NCBI GenBank assembly: GCA_036005325.1
Contig: DASYQR010000088.1
Coordinates: 1-5,175, forward strand
Source of the DNA: SCTG01 sp036005325
GTDB taxonomy: Bacteria; Nitrospirota; Nitrospiria; Nitrospirales; NS-4
Direction of reading: 5' to 3'
Length of the DNA stretch: 5,175 bases
Part shown: positions 1-5,175 of the stretch, piece by piece
Position numbering within the stretch: position 1 is the stretch's first letter
How the letters are laid out: the number at the start of each line of letters is the position of its first letter
Made by a program: the position numbers and the translations under genes
The notes under the pieces: generated by a model
Databases searched by the model: none
What the model was told of the DNA's origin: nothing
Seen by the model: only the letters and a program-made list of their open reading frames with translations

Positions 1-1029
1 ATCAAGCCCAGCTCGCTGGGCGATATCGTGCATGCGCTGCCAACCGTGGCGGCCTTGCGACGCCGGTGGCCATCGGCGAAGCTCGCCTGGCTGGTGAAGC
101 GGGAGTGGGCAGAGGTGCTCGAAGGCAATCCCGATCTCGACGACGTGCTGGCCGTGGATCTGTCACTGAATGGATGGCCGGCGGCCATTCGGGCCGTGCG
201 CGCCGGACGCTTCGATCTGGTGGTGGATCTTCAAGGTCTCCTCCGGAGTGCGGTACTGGGATGGATATCGGGTGCGTCGGTTCGGGTTGGGTTTGCGAAT
301 GGCCGCGAGGGCAGCCCGTGGTTCTACACCGATCGCATCACCGTTCCTGCTGTGTCCATGCATGCTGTGGACCGGTATCTCCTCATCGCCAGGGCCCTGG
401 GCGCCGAGCCGGACAAGCCGGGCCCGAGCGCGTTCCCTCTGCCGCACGATGCAGGCGCCGAGGCAAGAATGGATGCGCTCCTTGCCGCGGCGGGTGTCCA
501 GACGGGAACAGCGCTCGTGGCGTTGAACCCCTCGGCGCGATGGACCACGAAACGCTGGCCGGCCGAATCGTTTGCTGCAGTGGGCGATCGGCTCCAGCAA
601 CAGGCGAACGTCCGGGTGGTAGTGGTTGGCGGTGCCGAAGATCGTCCGGTAGGGGAAGCGGTGATGCGAGCCATGCGGACCGCGCCGATTGATTTTGCGG
701 GGAAGACGACGATGAAGGAATTGATCGCGCTGCTGAGGCGCCTGCGGCTCTTCATCACGAACGATTCGGGACCTATGCATCTGGCCGCGGCCGTCGGCAC
801 GCCCGTCATCGTACTCTTTGGACCGACCGATCCGGCCAGGACCGGTCCCTATGGCAACGGCCACACGATACTGAGAAGCGGGATTCCCTGCAGCCCCTGT
901 TTCAGCCGGCGCTGTAGGAACATCGTTACGATGGAGTGCATGACTGCCATCCACCCGCAACAGGTGATTGAATCAGCGACGAAACTACTGAAAGGGGAAG
1001 AGCTATGCCAATCGACAAGGAACTGCTAG
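1..1029 (+). CDS. GT9 family glycosyltransferase, probable LPS heptosyltransferase (5' partial)
   Basis: Probable ADP-heptose:LPS heptosyltransferase, adding heptose to the inner core at the cytoplasmic face of the inner membrane. The frame is open from base 1 and begins IKPSSLGDIVHALP, the usual GT9 N-terminus about five residues after the start. The true ATG is therefore just left of the window, and the GTG at 28 is not the start. Of 342 visible residues, Asp8 of SSLGD matches the catalytic Asp (Asp13 in E. coli WaaC). DLQGLLRSA and REGSPWFY follow in the acceptor-side domain. NPSARWTTKRWP (176-187) and NDSGPMHLAAA (254-264) form the nucleotide-sugar side. A C-terminal cluster, Cys297-x2-Cys300-x4-Cys305-x7-Cys313, resembles the WaaF tail. 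The N-terminus looks WaaC-like and the C-terminus WaaF-like, so I give no symbol. The last 25 bases overlap the next gene. Family assignment is near certain; the exact acceptor is not. Confidence 0.93.
   Translation: MKPSSLGDIVHALPTVAALRRRWPSAKLAWLVKREWAEVLEGNPDLDDVLAVDLSLNGWPAAIRAVRAGRFDLVVDLQGLLRSAVLGWISGASVRVGFANGREGSPWFYTDRITVPAVSMHAVDRYLLIARALGAEPDKPGPSAFPLPHDAGAEARMDALLAAAGVQTGTALVALNPSARWTTKRWPAESFAAVGDRLQQQANVRVVVVGGAEDRPVGEAVMRAMRTAPIDFAGKTTMKELIALLRRLRLFITNDSGPMHLAAAVGTPVIVLFGPTDPARTGPYGNGHTILRSGIPCSPCFSRRCRNIVTMECMTAIHPQQVIESATKLLKGEELCQSTRNC
993..997 (+). promoter_or_regulatory. Ribosome binding site for the UPF0434/Trm112-like gene
   Basis: AGGGG lies seven bases before the ATG at 1005, inside the end of the upstream glycosyltransferase gene. 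A good Shine-Dalgarno match at standard spacing supports the small overlapping reading frame as a real gene and fixes its start. Confidence 0.65.
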
Positions 1030-1175
1030 CGATCCTGGCCTGTCCCAAGTGCAAGGGGGACATCAAGCTGACTGACAAGGGCGATGGGCTGATCTGCCAG
1101 GCCTGCAAGCTGATGTATCCGATCAAAGACGACATTCCAGTCATGCTGATCGACGAGGCCATCAAGGTGACATGA
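1005..1175 (+). CDS. UPF0434 / Trm112-like small zinc-ribbon protein
   Basis: A 56-residue protein of the UPF0434 (YcaR-like) family within the Trm112p-like fold. It reads MPIDKELLAILACPKCKG at the start. Two cysteine pairs, Cys13-Pro-Lys-Cys16 and Cys31-Gln-Ala-Cys34, could hold one zinc ion, and a YPIKDDIPVML segment (39-49) matches the family's conserved Y/FPI-D-IPV block. Eukaryotic and archaeal Trm112 activates several methyltransferases by binding them. The role of the short bacterial members is not established, as far as I know. E. coli ycaR sits between lipid A and Kdo genes (lpxK, kdsB), so being embedded in an LPS locus is a recurring context. The gene overlaps the upstream gene by 25 bases and the next by four (ATGA), implying co-translation. 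Length is normal for the family. Family call is firm; function is unknown. Confidence 0.93.
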   Translation: MPIDKELLAILACPKCKGDIKLTDKGDGLICQACKLMYPIKDDIPVMLIDEAIKVT

Positions 1176-2188
1176 ACATCCTGCTCGTCAGGCCGGATGG
1201 CATCGGGGACGAAATCCTGTCGCTGCCCGTGGCGACAGAACTGCGCCGTCTGATGCCCGGTGCGCGGCTGAGCTTACTTTCGACCGACTATGCCGCGCCG
1301 GTGCTGGCGTATCATCCGGACCTCGATGAAGTGCTGACCGTGACGGGGCGGGAGACTCTCAGTAAACTCGTACGGCTGTTCCGGCGCAACGTGGATGCCG
1401 CCATTTTCCTCAAGCCCTTCCGGCGTCTCATGACAGCAGCCTGGCTGGCGCGTGTTCCGTTGCGCGTCGGCACGGGGTACCGGTGGTATTCCTGGCTGCT
1501 GAATCGCCGGGTCTACGAGCACCGCAGGGACTTCTCCCGCCATGAAAGCGTCTACAATCTCGGCTTGCTCCGCGGGCTGAGGCTCTCGCCGGGTGATGTG
1601 TCGCCGCCGCGTCTGGTGGTAACCGATGAAGAGCGGGACTGGGCGCGCAGGCTGCTCGACGGCTCCAGGATGCTACGCGTGCTCGTCCATCCCGGCGGCT
1701 TCTCCAGTCGTCTCTGGAAACCGGTTCACTACCGCGATCTGATCTGGCATCTGGCGAACAAGGGACGCGAGGTACTGGTGACGGGGACTGTGGCGGAACG
1801 AGACAAGTTCCGGACCGATACGCAAATTTCCGCATGGCCGGCCGGCGTGAGAGACCTGATGGGACAGTTGACGCTTCGGCAGTTGATGGCGGTGATCGCC
1901 GAGAGCCATGCGGTGGTGTCTTTGGCCACCGGGCCGATGCATATGGCGGCCGCGCTCGGAGTGCCGACGGTCAGCATCTTCGACCCGCGCCGGAGCAACT
2001 CGCCGACCCGTTGGCAGCCATTGGGCACGGGGGTCGTGCTTCGGCCGGAAGTCCCGACCTGTGAGAAGTGCATTTACGAAGCGTGCCCTTACTGGGACTG
2101 TTTGGACCGGATTACCATGACGATAGTGGCCGAGCGGATCACCCAGGTGCTGGCGCGCTCGCTGCCGGTCCAGGTGGCCGATGTCTAA
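1172..2188 (+). CDS. GT9 family glycosyltransferase, divergent heptosyltransferase-like
   Basis: A complete 338-residue GT9 enzyme, predicted to transfer heptose or a related sugar to the LPS core in the cytoplasm. The N-terminus VRPDGIGDEILSLPV holds the conserved Asp13. The segment RVGTGYRWYSWLLNRRVYEH (98-117) and RHESVYNLGLL (123-133) are typical of a GT9 subgroup found beside core-glycan genes. VHPGG (172-176) opens the donor-side domain. The consensus N-D-[ST]-G-P-x-H block reads LATGPMH (251-257), so the usual Asp is Ala252. A Cys297-x2-Cys300-x4-Cys305-x4-Cys310 cluster lies near the C-terminus. It is not a close copy of the first GT9 gene in this window, so the two probably add different residues. 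The start overlaps the small upstream gene by four bases, with AAGG at 1164-1167 as a close-set ribosome site. The end overlaps the next gene by eight bases. Substrate is unassigned. Confidence 0.9.
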   Translation: MNILLVRPDGIGDEILSLPVATELRRLMPGARLSLLSTDYAAPVLAYHPDLDEVLTVTGRETLSKLVRLFRRNVDAAIFLKPFRRLMTAAWLARVPLRVGTGYRWYSWLLNRRVYEHRRDFSRHESVYNLGLLRGLRLSPGDVSPPRLVVTDEERDWARRLLDGSRMLRVLVHPGGFSSRLWKPVHYRDLIWHLANKGREVLVTGTVAERDKFRTDTQISAWPAGVRDLMGQLTLRQLMAVIAESHAVVSLATGPMHMAAALGVPTVSIFDPRRSNSPTRWQPLGTGVVLRPEVPTCEKCIYEACPYWDCLDRITMTIVAERITQVLARSLPVQVADV

Positions 2189-2939
2189 GCTCTCGGCTTA
2201 CGTCCTGACGTTCAACGAAGAGAGCAAGATTCGGGACGCGCTCGAGAGTCTCACATGGGCCGACGAGATCGTGGTCCTGGATTCCCATAGCACCGACCGG
2301 ACCGAACAGATCTGCCGGGAGTATACGGACAAGGTCTATCAATGCGATTTTGCGGGCTTCGGGAGACTGCGCAACCGCGCCCTGGAGCTGGTCACGCACG
2401 ACTGGGTGCTGAGCATCGACGCCGACGAGCGCGTGACTGACGAGCTGCGCGAGGAAATCCGGCGTGAGCTTGCCAGCGGTCCCCGCGCCGATGCGTTCTT
2501 CGTTCCTCGGAAGAATTATTTTCTGGGGCGGTGGATCCGGCACTGCGGGTGGTACCCGGACTACCGCCAGCCGCAATTCTTCAACAAGCACCGCTTGCGC
2601 TACCGCGACGATCTGGTGCACGAAGGCTTCGAGGCGACGGGGACGATCGAGTATCTGCGCGGTCACGCCCTGCAATATCCGTTTCTCGACCTGGGTGAGT
2701 ATCTGCGGAAGATGAGCCGGTACTCCTCGCTCATGGCAGAACAGATGGCCGGCCGCGGGGAGAAATTTCGCGCGCATCAACTGATCACCCATCCGGTCTT
2801 TACCTTTTTTAAGATGTACGGGCTCCGGCAGGGCTTTCGCGATGGGATGCCGGGCTTGATCCTCTCGCTGCTGTATGCGTACTACACGTTCGTGAAGTAC
2901 GCCAAGCTCTGGGAGCGGACACGGGAGGCTGTGGGATGA
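2181..2939 (+). CDS. GT2 glycosyltransferase, WaaE/KdtX-like (LPS core)
   Basis: A complete 252-residue GT-A fold, family 2 glycosyltransferase. Relatives such as WaaE/KdtX and LgtF add beta-linked glucose to the inner-core heptose from UDP-glucose. Visible motifs in order: TFNEE (10-14) and DSHSTDRT (34-41) for nucleotide binding; GFGRLRNRALE (59-69); the metal-binding D-x-D as DADER (80-84); a GWYPDYRQPQFF stretch (123-134); and VHE (146-148), where the acidic residue is the likely catalytic base. The C-terminal part (about 204-244, HPVFTFFKMYG through LLYAYYTFVKYAKLW) is hydrophobic with interspersed basic residues and probably sits on the inner membrane. Length is normal. The ATG follows AGGTGG with a suitable gap and overlaps the previous gene by eight bases; the stop overlaps the next start (ATGA). 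Family is secure; that the sugar is glucose is inferred from relatives. Confidence 0.92.
   Translation: MSKLSAYVLTFNEESKIRDALESLTWADEIVVLDSHSTDRTEQICREYTDKVYQCDFAGFGRLRNRALELVTHDWVLSIDADERVTDELREEIRRELASGPRADAFFVPRKNYFLGRWIRHCGWYPDYRQPQFFNKHRLRYRDDLVHEGFEATGTIEYLRGHALQYPFLDLGEYLRKMSRYSSLMAEQMAGRGEKFRAHQLITHPVFTFFKMYGLRQGFRDGMPGLILSLLYAYYTFVKYAKLWERTREAVG
2923..2928 (+). promoter_or_regulatory. Strong ribosome binding site for the GT4 gene
   Basis: GGGAGG ends seven bases before the ATG at 2936. It is the best Shine-Dalgarno match in the window and lies within the last codons of the upstream GT2 gene. It supports the ATG at 2936 and suggests direct initiation in addition to coupling through the ATGA overlap. 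Confidence 0.65.
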
Positions 2940-4096
2940 CAGTGAATGTCCTCCAGACCGAGTCGGCGCTCGAGCTGGGAGGCGAGGAGTTTCGCGTGCT
3001 GGCCGAGGTCGAAGGCTTGGTCCAGCGGGGTCATCGTGTCATCCTTGCTCTCAGGCCGAATAGCCAATTGCAAGGCCTCGCGAGCGCACAGGGGGTTCCG
3101 GTCGAGACGGTCATGATGGAAAAGTGGCTCTATCCGATCGCAATCCTTTTCTTGGTTCGACTGATCTCGCGGTATACAATCGATATTGTTCACACCCATG
3201 GATCGCGGGATAGCTGGATCGCGGCCATTGCGGGAAGGCTTTCCAGGAGGAAGCCTGTCATCATTCGGACCCGTCATAAATCTGTCCCCATTGCCGATAA
3301 TTTTCTGAACCGGATTCTGTACACACGGTTGACCGATCGAATCATCACAACGGGAGAACGGGTGCGGCAGGACCTCATACAGCGCAATCGATTCGACGGC
3401 TCGCGGATTGTGTCGATTCCGACCGGCGTGGACCTCGGCCTGTTCCGTCCTCGGCCGGATGACGGCGCCTTTCGGGCTGAACTGGGGATCGCTCCCCAAG
3501 AGTTTCTGGTCGGGATGGTGTCATTTCTGAGAGATTACAAGGGGTATCGCTACTATATTGAAGCAGCCCGGCTGGTGCTAGAGAGAGAGGCCATGGTGCG
3601 CTTTCTCATCGTCGGCGACGGGCCAGAACAGGAAGCTCTCCGTGCGCAGATCGATCAACTGGGATTGACCGACCGAGTCATTATGACCGGCCACCGAGAG
3701 GACATCCCGAACATCCTGTCCGCCCTGGATCTGTTTGTCCTCACCTCGATCGACGCGGAAGGCCTGCCGCAAGTGATCACGCAGGCTCTAGCCATGGAAA
3801 AACCGGTGGTAGCCAGCAACGTGGGAGCGGTCAGCGAAGTCGTCATGCATGGACAGACTGGCCTGTTAGTGCCCCCACGGGATCCTGATGCGATGGCTGA
3901 GCAGATTCTCCTGTTGATGAAGGACCGGGACCTCGGCCGCCGCCTTGCCTACAACGGCAGGCGGCTGGTGGAAGAACGATATAGCCTGGCCACGATGCTC
4001 GATCGGGTCGAGGCTTTGTATAAAGGCGTCCTGGCAGAACTGCTAGTCTGTGCGAGCCTCCTGGACTGGTGGCTCGAGATCGGAGCAGCCATATGA
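2936..4096 (+). CDS. GT4 family glycosyltransferase (GT-B fold)
   Basis: A complete 386-residue retaining glycosyltransferase of family 4, predicted to add a sugar from a nucleotide donor to a lipid-linked core or surface glycan. The N-terminal acceptor domain has the glycine-rich loop LGGEEFR (14-20), a hydrophobic stretch at about 65-79 suited to membrane contact, and HTHGSRDSW (86-94). The C-terminal donor domain has IPTGVD (161-166), YKGYRYYIEA (201-210) with Lys202, VGDGPE (226-231), GHREDIPNIL (252-261) and EGLPQVITQALAME (275-288). In that last block the first Glu of the usual E-x7-E pair is present (Glu275) but the second position is Gln283. The final 18 or so residues (369-386) form a hydrophobic tail beyond the usual family end. 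Both ends overlap neighbours by four bases. The middle of its first half is AT-richer than the flanks. Family is firm; sugar and acceptor cannot be read from the sequence. Confidence 0.92.
   Translation: MTVNVLQTESALELGGEEFRVLAEVEGLVQRGHRVILALRPNSQLQGLASAQGVPVETVMMEKWLYPIAILFLVRLISRYTIDIVHTHGSRDSWIAAIAGRLSRRKPVIIRTRHKSVPIADNFLNRILYTRLTDRIITTGERVRQDLIQRNRFDGSRIVSIPTGVDLGLFRPRPDDGAFRAELGIAPQEFLVGMVSFLRDYKGYRYYIEAARLVLEREAMVRFLIVGDGPEQEALRAQIDQLGLTDRVIMTGHREDIPNILSALDLFVLTSIDAEGLPQVITQALAMEKPVVASNVGAVSEVVMHGQTGLLVPPRDPDAMAEQILLLMKDRDLGRRLAYNGRRLVEERYSLATMLDRVEALYKGVLAELLVCASLLDWWLEIGAAI
4082..4085 (+). promoter_or_regulatory. Ribosome binding site fixing the rmlA start
   Basis: GGAG lies seven bases before the ATG at 4093. 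It favours that ATG over an in-frame GTG at 4069, which would add eight residues unlike any RmlA N-terminus and would deepen the overlap with the GT4 gene. Confidence 0.6.
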
Positions 4097-4821
4097 AAGG
4101 CGTGATTCTCGCGGGTGGGCTTGGGACCCGGCTCTATCCTTTGACCAAGGTGACGAACAAACACTTACTGCCGGTCTACGACAAGCCGATGATCTACTAC
4201 CCGATCCAGACGCTGGTGAACGCCGGAATCCGCGATATTCTGCTGGTGACGGGCGGCAACAGCGCGGGAGACTTTCTGCGGCTCCTGGGTAATGGGACGG
4301 AATTCGGCCTGCAGCATCTGAACTACACCTATCAGGAAGGAGAAGGCGGGATCGCGGCTGCCTTGAGCCTGGCGGAGTTCTTTGTGAACCGGGAGCCCGT
4401 CTGCGTGATCCTGGGGGACAACATCATCGAACGGAACATCGTCGTCGCCGTGCGAGCCTACGAAAAGCAAGGCAAGGGAGCGAAGGTCCTTCTTAAAGAT
4501 GTCAAGGATCCTCAGCGCTTCGGAGTCGCCGTGTTGGATGGAAATCGCCTGGTCCGGATCGAGGAAAAACCGAAAGAACCAAAATCCCCCTATATCACCA
4601 CCGGCATCTATTTTTACGACCATGAGGTCTTTGATATCATCCGGACGCTGAAGCCCTCAGCGCGTGGCGAATTGGAGATCACCGACGTGAACAATGCCTA
4701 TCTCGAGCGCGGCCGGTTGACATGGGATATCCTCGATGGATGGTGGACCGATGCCGGGACGTTCGAGTCGCTGAAGCTGGCCAATAATCTCGTCGCCCAG
4801 ACCGGCGCGAACAAGATGTAG
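4093..4821 (+). CDS. rmlA: Glucose-1-phosphate thymidylyltransferase, short form (RmlA/RfbA)
   Basis: Catalyses glucose-1-phosphate + dTTP to dTDP-glucose + pyrophosphate, the first step of dTDP-rhamnose and other dTDP-6-deoxysugar routes, in the cytoplasm. From the ATG at 4093 it has 242 residues. It begins MKGVILAGGLGTRLYPLT, with the nucleotide-binding loop and Arg13; LLPVYDKPMIYYP (25-37) is the family signature. LGDN (107-110) carries metal ligand Asp109, RIEEKP (155-160) the sugar-phosphate lysine Lys159, GELEITDVN (192-200) is conserved, and WWTDAGT (217-223) holds the second metal ligand Asp220. It ends about 50 residues earlier than the roughly 290-residue enterobacterial RmlA, lacking the C-terminal region that helps form the regulatory site there. 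Its start overlaps the GT4 stop by four bases and rmlB begins five bases after its stop, which supports dTTP/glucose specificity over another NTP-sugar pairing. Confidence 0.93.
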   Translation: MKGVILAGGLGTRLYPLTKVTNKHLLPVYDKPMIYYPIQTLVNAGIRDILLVTGGNSAGDFLRLLGNGTEFGLQHLNYTYQEGEGGIAAALSLAEFFVNREPVCVILGDNIIERNIVVAVRAYEKQGKGAKVLLKDVKDPQRFGVAVLDGNRLVRIEEKPKEPKSPYITTGIYFYDHEVFDIIRTLKPSARGELEITDVNNAYLERGRLTWDILDGWWTDAGTFESLKLANNLVAQTGANKM

Positions 4822-4826
4822 CCGCC

Positions 4827-5175
4827 ATGCGTATTCTTGTCACAGGCGGGGCCGGGTTCATTGGCTCGCATTTTGTCCGTCACCTGTTGGCGGAGAAGGA
4901 GAACCAGGTCGTCAACCTGGATGCGCTCCGCTATTCCGGCAATCTCGACAACCTCAAAGACATTGAAGGGGATCCTCGTTATCGCTTCATCCATGGCGAC
5001 ATCTGCGATGCGGCTCTCGCAGACAAAATTGTAGGCGAGCATCAGATCGAAGCCATCGTGAACTTCGCCGCGGAAACGCACGTGGATCGGTCCATTATGG
5101 ACCCGAGCGGGTTCGTCAGGACCGATGTAGTCGGAACCGCCGTCCTGCTGGAGGTAGCGCGAGCAGCAGGCGTGC
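4827..5175 (+). CDS. rmlB: dTDP-glucose 4,6-dehydratase (RmlB/RfbB), 3' partial
   Basis: Converts dTDP-glucose to dTDP-4-keto-6-deoxyglucose using bound NAD+. The first 116 residues are visible, about a third of the usual 330-350; the gene runs off the right edge with the frame open. It starts MRILVTGGAGFIGSHFVRHL, the Rossmann TGGxGFIGS loop at 6-14. NLDALRYSGNLDNL (30-43) is the RmlB-type segment after the second strand, with Asp32 placed to bind the NAD ribose. HGDICD (56-61) and NFAAETHVDRSI (79-90) are diagnostic of dTDP-glucose dehydratases over UDP-glucose 4-epimerases. The catalytic Tyr-x3-Lys lies beyond the window. The start is five bases after the rmlA stop; I see no convincing Shine-Dalgarno before it, so translation probably continues by reinitiation after rmlA. 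Confidence 0.95.
   Translation, partial: MRILVTGGAGFIGSHFVRHLLAEKENQVVNLDALRYSGNLDNLKDIEGDPRYRFIHGDICDAALADKIVGEHQIEAIVNFAAETHVDRSIMDPSGFVRTDVVGTAVLLEVARAAGV

Noticed and set aside
28..30. GTG as the start of the first gene
   Set aside because: The frame is open to base 1 and encodes IKPSSLGDI with the catalytic Asp, so the gene starts left of the window.
163..960. Long minus-strand open frame of 265 residues opposite the first GT9 gene
   Set aside because: High-GC shadow of a convincing GT9 gene. The translation is rich in Arg, His and Pro with no recognisable domain.
2139..2792. Minus-strand open frame of 217 residues opposite the GT2 gene
   Set aside because: Lies antisense to a gene with clear GT2 motifs. 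No recognisable protein family, and no independent start context.
2882..3499. Minus-strand open frame of 205 residues opposite the GT4 gene
   Set aside because: Antisense to the well-supported GT4 reading frame; low-complexity composition and no motifs.
4069..4071. In-frame GTG as the start of rmlA
   Set aside because: It would add eight residues not seen in the family. The ATG at 4093 has a GGAG site at good distance and gives the standard MKGVILAGG N-terminus.
4837..5034. Plus-strand open frame of 65 residues inside rmlB
   Set aside because: Out-of-frame shadow. The overlapping frame from 4827 encodes an unmistakable RmlB N-terminus.
1..5175. CRISPR array, transposase, tRNA, toxin-antitoxin or other novel defence system
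   Set aside because: No repeats at regular spacing, no tRNA-like fold, no mobile-element proteins and no non-coding gap longer than five bases were found. Every stretch is explained by glycan-synthesis genes.

Overview
The window is a compact, unidirectional (+ strand) stretch of cell-envelope polysaccharide genes, most likely part of a lipopolysaccharide (LPS) core / surface-glycan locus of a Gram-negative bacterium. The DNA is GC-rich (about 58-70% in most lines I counted, dipping to about 50% in one segment). The protein set is two heptosyltransferase-like GT9 enzymes, a WaaE/KdtX-like GT2 and dTDP-sugar synthesis genes. I cannot name the organism. The style of the proteins would fit Nitrospirota or a deltaproteobacterial-type lineage, but that is a low-confidence impression.

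Layout: (1) 1-1029, a GT9 heptosyltransferase missing only its first few codons at the left edge; (2) 1005-1175, a 56-residue UPF0434/Trm112-like four-cysteine protein, easy to miss because it is so short; (3) 1172-2188, a second, divergent GT9 enzyme; (4) 2181-2939, a WaaE/KdtX-like GT2 glycosyltransferase; (5) 2936-4096, a GT4 glycosyltransferase; (6) 4093-4821, a short-form glucose-1-phosphate thymidylyltransferase (RmlA); (7) 4827-5175, the N-terminal third of dTDP-glucose 4,6-dehydratase (RmlB), cut by the right edge.

The first six genes each overlap the next by 25, 4, 8, 4 and 4 bases, and the last pair is separated by 5 bases. There is no intergenic space for a promoter or terminator, so the whole window should lie inside one transcript with translational coupling. 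No RNA genes, mobile elements, CRISPR arrays or notable repeats were seen.

Working model (inference): the GT9 and GT2 enzymes build and decorate the heptose-containing inner core at the cytoplasmic face of the inner membrane. The GT4 enzyme adds a further sugar. RmlA and RmlB start dTDP-4-keto-6-deoxyglucose synthesis, the precursor of dTDP-L-rhamnose or another 6-deoxysugar. The genes completing that route (rmlC, rmlD or alternatives) would lie to the right, outside the window. I see a recognisable type of glycan locus here, not a clearly new system. The points most worth a second look are the Trm112-like protein embedded among the glycosyltransferases and the departures from consensus in the second GT9 and in the GT4.
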